Positions 1 through 7,524 of a stretch of DNA of 64,000 nucleotides are shown here, piece by piece. Below the pieces are notes generated by a model. That model saw only the letters and a list, made by a program, of their open reading frames with translations, had not been told where the DNA came from and made no database searches. Source of the DNA: an uncultured Clostridium sp. (GTDB lineage: Bacteria > Bacillota > Clostridia > Clostridiales > Clostridiaceae); assembly GCA_903789665.1 (NCBI GenBank), contig CAIFEX010000013.1:1-64000 (forward strand). Reading direction: 5' to 3'. Within the stretch, counting starts at the first letter, position 1, and every line of letters begins with the position of its first letter. The translations under genes and the position numbers were made by a program.

Positions 1-167
1 CACAGGAAATATCGGCTTCGTCGGAGGAGATGTATGCATCCTCTGAAAATGTGGATAAATATGCATCGGAGCTTAACAAGATTGTAGAGAAGTTGAATGA
101 GGAGACGGGCAAGTTCAAGATACAGGAAGATGATGTCGAGGTTAAAGCAAAGACTGACAGCAAATAA
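1..167 (+). CDS. Methyl-accepting chemotaxis protein, C-terminal end (partial)
   Basis: Only the last 54 codons are inside the window, read in frame from position 3 to a TAA stop at 165-167. The peptide opens with QEISASSEEMYASSENVDK and continues as a Ser/Ala/Glu-rich amphipathic helix ending in a charged tail. This is the pattern of the C-terminal methylation helix of chemotaxis receptors, where Glu/Gln pairs next to Ala or Ser are methylated. The family assignment rests on this pattern only; no signalling hairpin tip is visible. A terminator follows directly, so this is the last gene of its transcript. Confidence 0.65.
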   Translation, partial: QEISASSEEMYASSENVDKYASELNKIVEKLNEETGKFKIQEDDVEVKAKTDSK

Positions 168-188
168 TATTTTGATAAGGCATTTCTT

Positions 189-222
189 AAGATAGACTGC
201 TTCAAGCAGCCTATCTTTTTGA
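189..222 (+). terminator. Rho-independent terminator after the chemotaxis receptor
   Basis: AAGATAG and CTATCTT close an imperfect hairpin whose inner stem is GCTT/AAGC; it is followed by a run of T. It sits about 20 bp after the stop of the partial receptor gene. Confidence 0.75.
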
Positions 223-338
223 TCAAATTTAAAAATATCATTTATCAATAAATATATTTGAATATTAACGGTAAAAATTGTCTATAATGCGAAAAGATAT
301 GTATATTATTAGGTCATATGGCAGATTGGGGAACATAT

Positions 339-1091
339 ATGAATATTTATTATGCTGTTGCTGTTTTTATTTTTGGAACTGTAATTGGAAGCTTTTTAAA
401 TGTATGTATTTATAGGATACCAAAAGGAGAGTCCGTTGTATATCCGTCTTCACACTGTACAAACTGCAGTACGGAAATAAAGTGGTTTGACTTGGTGCCA
501 ATCGTAAGTTATATTGTACTGAGGGGGAAATGCAGGTATTGTGGTGAAAAAATATCTGCAGGATATCCCATAATAGAATTTGCCACAGCATTTTTATATC
601 TGATGCTGTATGTGAAGTTTGGATTGAGCATTGAATTTGCTAGATATGCCGTGTTTACAGGTATTTTAATCGTTGTGAGTGTAATAGATTTCAACACTAC
701 GGATGTTTATTTCAGCACAATCGTTACAGGTATTGTTTTTGCACTTGCGTTTATTTTATTGTACTGGCATATGGGTCTTGAAATAAAAAGTTTTATATAT
801 GGTGGAATATTAAGCGGTCTATTTTTTACAATTATAATATTTGTCACAAGAGGTGGAATGGGATGGGGTGACATGGAAATATGTCTTTTTTGTGGGTTGT
901 TCTTAGGGCTTAAATTGTCTTTTGCAGCGATCTTTTTGTCTTTTATGCTGGGTTCAATTGTAGGCTTAATTTTAATTTTATCAGGTAAAAAATCAAAAAA
1001 GGATTATATACCTTTTGGGCCGTTTATTTCAATATCTTCAATCATTGCTATATTCTTGGGAAGAAATATAGTAAACCTTTATGTTATTTAG
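339..1091 (+). CDS. Type 4 prepilin peptidase (A24 family)
   Basis: Integral membrane aspartyl protease and N-methyltransferase that cuts the leader from type IV pilin or pseudopilin precursors. The 250-residue product has an N-terminal membrane segment ending in GSFLNVCIYRIP, two CxxC pairs (CTNC and CRYC) of the zinc-binding cytoplasmic loop, then about six membrane segments. Catalytic aspartates are expected in VIDFNTTD and in the GMGWGDME loop, which matches the family's GxGD motif. I place the start at 339 because GGGG lies 8 bases upstream; an in-frame ATG at 318 has only a weak AGGT 4 bases away. No pilin, PilB or PilC gene is nearby, so its substrates are encoded elsewhere. Confidence 0.85.
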   Translation: MNIYYAVAVFIFGTVIGSFLNVCIYRIPKGESVVYPSSHCTNCSTEIKWFDLVPIVSYIVLRGKCRYCGEKISAGYPIIEFATAFLYLMLYVKFGLSIEFARYAVFTGILIVVSVIDFNTTDVYFSTIVTGIVFALAFILLYWHMGLEIKSFIYGGILSGLFFTIIIFVTRGGMGWGDMEICLFCGLFLGLKLSFAAIFLSFMLGSIVGLILILSGKKSKKDYIPFGPFISISSIIAIFLGRNIVNLYVI

Positions 1092-1104
1092 GGAACATCA
1101 CGAA

Positions 1105-1133
1105 TTGCTTAAATAATAAAATATTGTTATAAT
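1105..1133 (+). promoter_or_regulatory. Sigma-A-type promoter of the gamma-glutamyltransferase gene
   Basis: TTGCTT (1105-1110) and TATAAT (1128-1133) are separated by 17 bp, about 50 bp upstream of the ribosome binding site. Seen by eye, not tested. Confidence 0.6.
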
Positions 1134-1182
1134 ATAAACATAATTTTCAGAATTGACAAAAAATTTTTAAGAGGGGGAAATT

Positions 1183-2790
1183 ATGGAATTCAATCATTTA
1201 TACAACCCATATAAAACGTCTACAGCTATGTCCTATGGGAAAAATGGCATGGTGGCCACTTCACAGAACTTTGCAGCAGAAGCCGGATTTGAAATTTTAA
1301 AAAATGGGGGAAATGCAGTGGATGCCGCCGTGGCCACAGCAGCTGCATCCACTGTATGTGAACCGACTTCCAATGGAATCGGGGGAGATGCTTTTGCAAT
1401 AGTATGTTACAGGGGGAAACTTTATGGCTTAAATTCCAGCGGCCCGTCTCCAAGAAATATATCTATAGACATATTAAGAAAAAAAGGATATAAACAGATG
1501 CCGAGATTCGGATGGGAAACTGTAAATGTCCCCGGAATCCCCGCTGCATGGTCGGCACTGTGGAAAAGGTTTGGAAAACTTTCTTTTAAGAATCTCTTGA
1601 CACCTGCCATAGAATATTCGGAAAAAGGTTATCCTGTAACTCCAACTGTTGGACGCCTTTGGGAGAAATCCTACAGGGAATTTAAACACTATCTAAAAGA
1701 GGATAAATTTAAATATTGGTTTGAAACTTTTGTACCTGAAGGAAGGGCACCGAGAATAGGAGAAATTGTGACCTTAAAGGATCACGGAAAAACTTTAAAA
1801 ATTATAGCCGAGACACTGGGAGAAGATTTTTATAGAGGTGAACTGGCGGAAAAAATAGATGAATTTTCAAAAAATACCGGAGGATATATAAGAAAAGAAG
1901 ATCTGGAAAAATTTCATCCTGAATGGGTAGAACCTATAAGTACAGATTATAGGGGATATGATGTATATGAAATGCCTCCCAATGCTCAGGGAATAACTGT
2001 TTTGATGGCACTTAACATATTAAAGGGATTTAAATTTGAGGGAAAAGATTCTGCTGATACTTGTCACAAGCAAATTGAGGCCGTAAAATTATCTTTTGAA
2101 GATTCTTTAAAGTATATCACAGATGCGAAAAAGATGAAAAACAATATAGAAGATTTATTGTCAGAGTCCTACGCGGAGGAAAGAAGAAAGCAAATAGGGA
2201 AAACTGCTTTTATGCCGAAGATATACAAAAATATGGATGGAGGAACTGTTTACATCGCCACTGCAGATGGTGAGGGAAATATGGTTTCTTATATACAGAG
2301 CAATTACATGGGTTTCGGTTCCGGATTGGTTGTACCTGGGACAGGCATTGCCCTGCACAATAGAGGAAATAGTTTTTCGCTTGATCACAATCATATAAAT
2401 TCTCTTGAACCTGGGAAGAAACCATACCATACCATAATTCCAGGATTTTTGATGAAGGATAATAAACCGGTAGGGCCTTTTGGGGTTATGGGGGCATTTA
2501 TGCAGCCTCAGGGACATATCCAGGTTCTGATGGATATTATTGATTTTGGATTGAATCTTCAAGCTGCATTAGACTCTCCAAGGTGGTTCTGGACTTCGGG
2601 GAAAAATGTAAAACTTGAGAAGCAGTTTCAACCATATCTGGCAGAAAGTTTATATGAAAAAGGTCATTATGTAAATTATGAAATTAATACCGATGTATTT
2701 GGGAGAGGACAGATAATATTCAGAAATGAAGCTGGAGTTCTATTCGGAGGCACAGATTGGAGAGGCGACGGCGTTATATACTCCTGGTAA
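1183..2790 (+). CDS. ggt: Gamma-glutamyltransferase family protein
   Basis: N-terminal-nucleophile hydrolase that transfers or hydrolyses gamma-glutamyl groups, for example from glutathione or gamma-glutamyl peptides. The 535-residue protein has the family's N-terminal block (AAEAGFEILKNGGNAVDAAV, then GIGGDAFA) and the self-cleavage site GGTVYIATAD; the Thr near residue 355 would become the nucleophile of the small subunit. The downstream block NYMGFGSGLVVPGTGIAL matches the small-subunit start. The C-terminal part has the GPFGVMGAFMQPQGHIQV motif. No signal peptide is visible, so it looks cytoplasmic, unlike the secreted enzymes of Bacillus. The start is supported by AGAGGGGG five bases upstream. 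It stands alone, convergent with the next gene. Confidence 0.88.
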   Translation: MEFNHLYNPYKTSTAMSYGKNGMVATSQNFAAEAGFEILKNGGNAVDAAVATAAASTVCEPTSNGIGGDAFAIVCYRGKLYGLNSSGPSPRNISIDILRKKGYKQMPRFGWETVNVPGIPAAWSALWKRFGKLSFKNLLTPAIEYSEKGYPVTPTVGRLWEKSYREFKHYLKEDKFKYWFETFVPEGRAPRIGEIVTLKDHGKTLKIIAETLGEDFYRGELAEKIDEFSKNTGGYIRKEDLEKFHPEWVEPISTDYRGYDVYEMPPNAQGITVLMALNILKGFKFEGKDSADTCHKQIEAVKLSFEDSLKYITDAKKMKNNIEDLLSESYAEERRKQIGKTAFMPKIYKNMDGGTVYIATADGEGNMVSYIQSNYMGFGSGLVVPGTGIALHNRGNSFSLDHNHINSLEPGKKPYHTIIPGFLMKDNKPVGPFGVMGAFMQPQGHIQVLMDIIDFGLNLQAALDSPRWFWTSGKNVKLEKQFQPYLAESLYEKGHYVNYEINTDVFGRGQIIFRNEAGVLFGGTDWRGDGVIYSW

Positions 2791-2815
2791 ACAATTTGAT
2801 GCCAAAATAAATTGT

Positions 2816-2849
2816 GGAGACAGATTTGTTTTTGTACAGATCTATCTCC
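2816..2849. terminator. Possible hairpin between convergent genes
   Basis: GGAGACAGAT pairs imperfectly with ATCTATCTCC across a 14-base loop. There is no long T-run on either side, so termination activity is uncertain. It lies between the stops of the gamma-glutamyltransferase and the M20 hydrolase. Confidence 0.35.
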
Positions 2850-2873
2850 GAAGTGTAAAAGTTGTAAATATTT

Positions 2874-4073
2874 TTAAGAATGCTGCCTGTTAAATTCATC
2901 TTTTATTTCATTCAACCTGCCTTTATCTGTAAGAAGAGTGAGACCTGTTAATGCCAATGCCTTGGCTCCAATTATAAGAGCTTCGTCTCCCTGTTTTGAT
3001 ATGGCAGCTTCCCTGAATTGAGGAGTGTGAGCCGCTAATTTGCTGCTGCCTATTTTTATATGTGGATGAATAGTGGGAACTACATGGCTTACATTGCCTG
3101 CATCTGTCGAGGCAAGCCCTTCGGGAATTTCGTCTATAAAGTTTTCCCCGATCAGGTTTAAATTTTCTTCAAATATTTTATCAAACGTATTATTGACTAG
3201 AAAATTGTCTATTTTATTTTGAAAAAAGCTTATGTTGACTTTAGCGCCTGTGATAAGAGCTGCTCCTCTGGCGACATTTTTAATTCTTTCTGTTACTTGA
3301 TTGCAGCTACTCCGTTTGGAGGCACGTATGAAAAAATTAGCTTTAGCATAGTCTGGGACAATGTTTGGTGCAGATCCGCCGTCGGTTATAATGCCGTGTA
3401 TTCTCACGTCGCTTGTAACGTGCTGTCTTAAAGCATTTATTCCATTAAACAGCTGGATTACCCCGTCTAAGGCATTTATCCCTTTTTCAGGACAAGCTGC
3501 TGCATGTGCGGCTTTTCCTTTAAATTCAAACTGAATTGGATCATTTGCCAGGGATTTAACTGTTCCATAATTGTTATTGGAAGGATGAATCATCATGCAT
3601 GCATCTACGCCTTCAAATAGATTATGCTTTACAAAGCTTGCCTTTGCACTGCCATTTTCACCGCCTTCTTCGGCAGGAGTGCCAAATACCACAATTTCTC
3701 CACCAATTTTATCTATAAGTTTCGACAGCGATATAGCTGCAGCTGTACTTGCTGAAGCTATGATATTATGACCGCAAGCATGTCCTAAGTTGGGAAGCGC
3801 GTCATATTCTGCTAGAAGTCCAATAACCGTACCAGGACCTTTACGAGATTTTTTTCTCGCTATGAAAGAAGTTGGATGTCCGGCTAAAGCTTTTTTTACA
3901 AAAAAGCCCTCTTTTTCCAAAGTATCTACAAGTAATCCGGAAGAAAAGATTTCCTGATTTCCTATTTCAGGATGGTCGTGTATTTGATGGCTCATATCTA
4001 TATAGACATCCCTCTTGTTTTCAATTTCATTTATTATATCCTTTTGGTAATCCTTGATATATCCTGTTTTCAT
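2874..4073 (-). CDS. M20 family amidohydrolase under SAM riboswitch control
   Basis: Metal-dependent amidohydrolase of 399 residues related to AbgB and carboxypeptidase Ss1-type enzymes that remove acyl or aminoacyl groups from amino acids. Metal-binding signatures are GHACGHNI near residue 100 and EEGGENG about 35 residues later; the lid-domain motif GKAAHAAACPEKGINALDG follows. I choose ATG at 4073 because AGGAGG lies 7 bases upstream; a longer frame beginning at 4148 reads through the riboswitch terminator and is not real. The SAM-I riboswitch in its leader says the gene is turned on when S-adenosylmethionine is low, so its substrate is probably a sulfur amino acid derivative, such as an N-acyl-methionine or -cysteine. 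That substrate is inference. Confidence 0.85.
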   Translation of the reverse strand: MKTGYIKDYQKDIINEIENKRDVYIDMSHQIHDHPEIGNQEIFSSGLLVDTLEKEGFFVKKALAGHPTSFIARKKSRKGPGTVIGLLAEYDALPNLGHACGHNIIASASTAAAISLSKLIDKIGGEIVVFGTPAEEGGENGSAKASFVKHNLFEGVDACMMIHPSNNNYGTVKSLANDPIQFEFKGKAAHAAACPEKGINALDGVIQLFNGINALRQHVTSDVRIHGIITDGGSAPNIVPDYAKANFFIRASKRSSCNQVTERIKNVARGAALITGAKVNISFFQNKIDNFLVNNTFDKIFEENLNLIGENFIDEIPEGLASTDAGNVSHVVPTIHPHIKIGSSKLAAHTPQFREAAISKQGDEALIIGAKALALTGLTLLTDKGRLNEIKDEFNRQHS

Positions 4074-4099
4074 GAATAATCCTCCTCTTTTTTGAACAT

Positions 4100-4128
4100 A
4101 AAAAAATCTTCTTTGAGATAAAGAAGAG
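4100..4128 (-). terminator. Riboswitch terminator of the M20 hydrolase leader
   Basis: On the minus strand TCTTCTTT and AAAGAAGA form an 8-bp stem with a 6-base loop, followed by seven T. It lies between the SAM-I aptamer and the ribosome binding site, the normal place for a transcription-terminating expression platform. Confidence 0.8.
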
Positions 4129-4140
4129 ATGGATGATTCC

Positions 4141-4258
4141 CTTCTCATCTTTCAAGTTTGTAAAAACAAACCTGCTGGAATTGGCACAGTATCTTTTTAA
4201 AACAAAGTCTGTTGCCGAGGTTTCAATGGGCCTGTCCCTCCACCTCTCTGGATAAGAA
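4141..4258 (-). promoter_or_regulatory. SAM-I (S-box) riboswitch aptamer upstream of the M20 hydrolase
   Basis: Read on the minus strand, the leader has the S-box core: TTCTTATCC (P1, 5' side), AGAGAGGTGGAGGGACAGGC, CCATTGAAACCTCGGCAAC, GTGCCAATTCCAGCAG, and GATGAGAA closing P1. These are the conserved blocks of the SAM-I class. The aptamer is followed by a T-tailed hairpin, so binding of S-adenosylmethionine should stop transcription before the hydrolase gene. Confidence 0.92.
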
Positions 4259-4283
4259 TTTTTTATTAAATTTATCAATAATC

Positions 4284-4312
4284 ATAATAGAGCTTTAAAT
4301 GAATTTTGTCAA
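4284..4312 (-). promoter_or_regulatory. Sigma-A-type promoter for the SAM-regulated M20 hydrolase
   Basis: On the minus strand TTGACA (4307-4312) and TATTAT (4284-4289) are spaced 17 bp apart, just upstream of the S-box aptamer. Confidence 0.75.
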
Positions 4313-4338
4313 CAAAAAAATTTATTTTGAATTAGATA

Positions 4339-4366
4339 TTGACATAATGAAAATAAGTTGTATAAT
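4339..4366 (+). promoter_or_regulatory. Sigma-A-type promoter of metNIQ
   Basis: Consensus TTGACA (4339-4344) and TATAAT (4361-4366) with a 16-bp spacer. The -35 boxes of this promoter and of the divergent hydrolase promoter are only 26 bp apart. Confidence 0.8.
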
Positions 4367-4401
4367 CTAGCATATAAGGTAAGTCACAAAAATTTAACAT
4401 A

Positions 4402-4511
4402 TCCTTATCGAGAGAAACTGAGGGACTGGCCCGTTGAAGTTTCAGCAACCACATATGTCTGTTATGTGATGGTGCTAAATCCAGCAGAACGTTGTTCTGA
4501 AAGATGAGGAA
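4402..4511 (+). promoter_or_regulatory. SAM-I (S-box) riboswitch aptamer upstream of metNIQ
   Basis: The leader contains TCCTTATCGAGAGAAACTGA, GGGACTGGCCCGTTGAAGTT, TCAGCAACC, GGTGCTAAATCCAGCAG and GATGAGGA. P1 is TCCTTATC with GATGAGGA (one G-U pair). These are the conserved SAM-I blocks. It is a second copy of the class facing away from the first one about 140 bp to the left. Confidence 0.93.
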
Positions 4512-4517
4512 AGGTAT

Positions 4518-4543
4518 AAAAACCCTTCCGAGGGTTTTTTTTA
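4518..4543 (+). terminator. Riboswitch terminator of the metNIQ leader
   Basis: AAAACCCTT and AGGGTTTT form a short G-C-topped hairpin with loop CCG, followed by eight or more T. It is directly downstream of the SAM-I aptamer. Confidence 0.85.
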
Positions 4544-4682
4544 TTCCATATATCCCCTTCTTTTGGAAGGGGATATATTATTTTATTCAAAAGCTATTAT
4601 TTTAAAAATATTGGTAATATTCATTCGGTAATACAAATGCATCTTGATATATGAAATTACTGTTTCTAAAGGAGTGAAAAGA

Positions 4683-5759
4683 ATGATATGGCTAAAGAAT
4701 ATCAACAAAGTTTATAAGAATAAAACCGGTAAGGTTCAGGCTTTAAAAAATATCAACCTGCATGTTAAGGCGGGTGAGATCTTTGGAATTATAGGATATA
4801 GTGGGGCAGGAAAGAGTACCTTGATTCGCTGTATAAATCTGTTGGAAAAACCAACTTCCGGAGAGGTGATTGTAAATGGGAAAAATCTCACTCATTTATC
4901 CTCCAGGGATCTGAGAAAGAGTAGAGAAAAAATAGGAATGATATTTCAAAATTTCAATTTGATGAAAAATAGAACTGTATTTGAAAATGTAGCCTATCCG
5001 CTGAAGGGAAAGGGATTTAGCAAAAAAGACATACAAAAAAAGGTAAATAACCTTTTGAAATTGGTTGAATTAAGTGACAAGATAAAGATGTATCCATCAC
5101 AGTTAAGCGGTGGACAAAAGCAGAGAGTCGGGGTTGCAAGGTCCCTGGCCAATGATCCAGAAGTGCTTTTATGTGATGAGGCCACATCGGCTCTGGATCC
5201 GCAGACAACTCAATCGATTTTAAAGCTTTTAAAAAGTATCAATGATAGATTGAAATTGACCATAGTAGTTATAACTCACCAGATGGAGGTAGTAAAAGAA
5301 ATATGCCAGAGAGTGGCTGTTATAGACTCTGGTGAAATAGTGGAACAGGGAAATATAATAGATGTGTTTACGAACCCCAAAGCTCCTATAACTAAAAAAT
5401 TTATATCTTTTCTGTTCCATTATGACAAAATATATGATTTTCTCAGGAAAGAAAATTCTTTGGGAAAATTAAAACAGATAACCGAGGGGGAAAGCATAGT
5501 TAAAATATCTTTTACAGGCCAGAGAACTGCCCAAGCCTTTATTTCAAAAGTTTCCCGAAAGTTTAAGGTAGACGCCAGTATACTATTTGGAAATATAGAG
5601 ATTATCCAAAATGTTCCCATAGGAAATCTGGTTGTGGAATTAAACGGCACAACTGAGGGAATAGACAGCTCGATAAGATATCTAGAAGAAAATAATATAA
5701 AGGTGGAATACCTGGATGAAAAAAAGGACAATGTCAAATTGAAAGTTGGCAACAATTAA
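4683..5759 (+). CDS. metN: Methionine ABC transporter, ATP-binding subunit MetN
   Basis: ATPase of the D/L-methionine importer, working as a dimer on two MetI subunits. The 358-residue protein carries Walker A GYSGAGKST, the ABC signature LSGGQKQRVGVARSL, Walker B VLLCDEATSALD and the switch histidine in VVITHQ. The C-terminal ~100 residues form a NIL domain, the methionine-sensing regulatory domain that gives transinhibition. I use ATG 4683 (AAAGGAGTG 7 bases upstream); a TTG 39 bases earlier is in frame but has no ribosome site. It is first in metNIQ, with metI 16 bp downstream, all under the SAM-I riboswitch. Confidence 0.93.
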   Translation: MIWLKNINKVYKNKTGKVQALKNINLHVKAGEIFGIIGYSGAGKSTLIRCINLLEKPTSGEVIVNGKNLTHLSSRDLRKSREKIGMIFQNFNLMKNRTVFENVAYPLKGKGFSKKDIQKKVNNLLKLVELSDKIKMYPSQLSGGQKQRVGVARSLANDPEVLLCDEATSALDPQTTQSILKLLKSINDRLKLTIVVITHQMEVVKEICQRVAVIDSGEIVEQGNIIDVFTNPKAPITKKFISFLFHYDKIYDFLRKENSLGKLKQITEGESIVKISFTGQRTAQAFISKVSRKFKVDASILFGNIEIIQNVPIGNLVVELNGTTEGIDSSIRYLEENNIKVEYLDEKKDNVKLKVGNN

Positions 5760-5775
5760 TCTTTGAGGTGATAAA

Positions 5776-6456
5776 ATGAGTGAATTTCTAGCAAAAATAG
5801 CGCCAAATCTAGTAAATCTATATCCTGAAATGATAAAAGCAATATTTGAAACATTTTACATGGTGGCCATTTCGGGAATTATATCGACAATAGTCGGGAC
5901 AATAATGGGAATAACATTGGTTGTGACAAGAGAAGGGGGCATATTGGAGAATAAAGTTGTCAACAGTATACTTGGCAAGATAGTAAATATCTTCAGGTCC
6001 ATACCATTTATTATCCTTCTTGCGGCCATAATTCCCCTCACAAGGCTTTTGACAGGAACTACCATAGGCACAAAAGGTGCTTTAGTACCACTTATATTCG
6101 GGTGTACGCCTTTCATTGCCAGACAAATTGAATCGTCACTGCTTGAGGTGGATAATGGAGTAATTGAAGCAGCACAGTCAATGGGTTCAGGTCCTTTTGA
6201 AATAATATTCAGGGTAATGCTCCTCGAAGGATTACCTGGAATTATTCATTCCCTTACAATAACAGTTATAAGCCTTATCGGTCTGTCCGCTATGGCCGGT
6301 ACTGTAGGAGGGGGAGGTCTTGGTGATTTTGCTATACGTTATGGATACCAGTATTTTCAAACAGATGTCATGGTAGCTACTATAATTGTGCTTTTGATTA
6401 TTGTAAATGTCATTCAATTCATAGGAGATACTTTATCAAGATTGACAACACATTAA
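5776..6456 (+). CDS. metI: Methionine ABC transporter, permease MetI
   Basis: Membrane subunit of the methionine importer. The 226-residue protein has five predicted membrane segments and the cytoplasmic EAA loop that docks to MetN, seen as VIEAAQSMGSGPFEIIFRVM near residue 140. The C-terminal stretch AGTVGGGGLGDFAIRYGYQY is characteristic of MetI. AGGTG precedes the ATG. It lies 16 bp after metN and 28 bp before metQ. Confidence 0.93.
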   Translation: MSEFLAKIAPNLVNLYPEMIKAIFETFYMVAISGIISTIVGTIMGITLVVTREGGILENKVVNSILGKIVNIFRSIPFIILLAAIIPLTRLLTGTTIGTKGALVPLIFGCTPFIARQIESSLLEVDNGVIEAAQSMGSGPFEIIFRVMLLEGLPGIIHSLTITVISLIGLSAMAGTVGGGGLGDFAIRYGYQYFQTDVMVATIIVLLIIVNVIQFIGDTLSRLTTH

Positions 6457-6484
6457 GTTTATGAACTAAGGGAGGTCTTTAACA

Positions 6485-7315
6485 ATGAAAAAATTTTTAG
6501 GATTATTTTTAACAATTGTATTATCTTTGGGAGTTTTGGCAGGCTGCGGTTCAAGCAGCACAGGACAGGCTACTGGAAGTAATAAAAAGCAGGTGGTTAA
6601 AATAGGTATAACCGGTGATGATCATAAAATCTGGGATAAGGTCAAACAAAATCTGGCAAAGGAAAATATTGATCTGCAAATTGTAAGTTTTACAGATTAT
6701 GTACGTCCTAATATGGCACTTTCCGAAGGAGAAATTGATTTGAATTCATTTCAGCACTATGCGTACCTCAATAAATTTAAATCTCAACACAATCTGAAAA
6801 TCAGTTCTATAGGTGAAACTGTACTCGCACCACTCGGCGTATATTCAAAGAAAATAAAATCTCTTAAAAATATCAAGGAAGGTGCAAAAATAGCTATCCC
6901 CAACGATCCTACAAATGAAGGCAGAGGGCTGAACTTGCTTCAGAATGCAGGCTTGATAAAATTGAAATCAGGAGTTGGACTATTGCCTAAAATTCAGGAT
7001 GTGGCGGAAAATCCAAAGAAAATTCAATTTGTAGAACTTGCTGCAACTCAGATTCCAAGAACGCTTCAAGATGTTGATGCAGCCATAATAAACAGCGGTG
7101 TAGCCATAGATGCCAAGCTTAATCCTGTCAAGGACTCAATTTATCTGGAGAATGTATCAAGTAAAAATGCAAAACCATATATAAATGTAATTGTAGCTAG
7201 AGACAAGGACAAAAATAATGCTACTTATAAAAAAGTAGTCAAAGCTTATCAGACTGATGAGATAAAGCAGCTTATAAAAGAAACCTACAAAGGTGCAGAA
7301 GTTCCTGTCTTTTAG
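6485..7315 (+). CDS. metQ: Methionine-binding lipoprotein MetQ
   Basis: Substrate-binding lipoprotein of the NlpA/MetQ family that delivers methionine to MetNI at the outer face of the membrane. A signal peptide MKKFLGLFLTIVLSLG ends in the lipobox LAGC, so Cys21 is the predicted lipidated residue. The 276-residue length and the blocks TDYVRPNMALSEGEIDLNSF, HYAYLN, and IAIPNDPTNEGRGLNLLQ match MetQ. Ribosome site GGGAGG lies upstream. A strong terminator ends the operon. Confidence 0.93.
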   Translation: MKKFLGLFLTIVLSLGVLAGCGSSSTGQATGSNKKQVVKIGITGDDHKIWDKVKQNLAKENIDLQIVSFTDYVRPNMALSEGEIDLNSFQHYAYLNKFKSQHNLKISSIGETVLAPLGVYSKKIKSLKNIKEGAKIAIPNDPTNEGRGLNLLQNAGLIKLKSGVGLLPKIQDVAENPKKIQFVELAATQIPRTLQDVDAAIINSGVAIDAKLNPVKDSIYLENVSSKNAKPYINVIVARDKDKNNATYKKVVKAYQTDEIKQLIKETYKGAEVPVF

Positions 7316-7333
7316 AAATAACTGATATTGATC

Positions 7334-7364
7334 CGCCGGCATATAATTATGGCCGGCGTTTTCT
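7334..7364 (+). terminator. Terminator of metNIQ
   Basis: CGCCGGC and GCCGGCG pair perfectly across an 11-base loop, followed by TTTTC-TTT. It is 18 bp after the metQ stop. Confidence 0.88.
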
Positions 7365-7524
7365 TTATTCTAATATAAATCCAATAATCACTTTCGTGCG
7401 CCTATACATATCGGTGACTTATATTTTACAAATATTTTATAATTATTTATAATAATTTTAGGCGGAGGAGTATGTTCCCGCCAATATTATGACACCTTAA
7501 ACTATGAAAAAAGAGGTAAACATT

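Noticed and set aside
2161..2562. Long antisense open frame inside the gamma-glutamyltransferase gene
   Set aside because: It is a shadow of codon bias on the opposite strand with no domain similarity or ribosome site.
4027..4278. Minus-strand frames starting in the M20 hydrolase leader, including an N-terminal extension to 4148
   Set aside because: They run through the SAM-I aptamer and its terminator. The start at 4073 has the ribosome site.
7474..7500. Tiny frame MFPPIL after GGAGGAG upstream of the FtsA-like gene
   Set aside because: The spacing to its ATG is only two bases and the frame is six codons; no support for translation.
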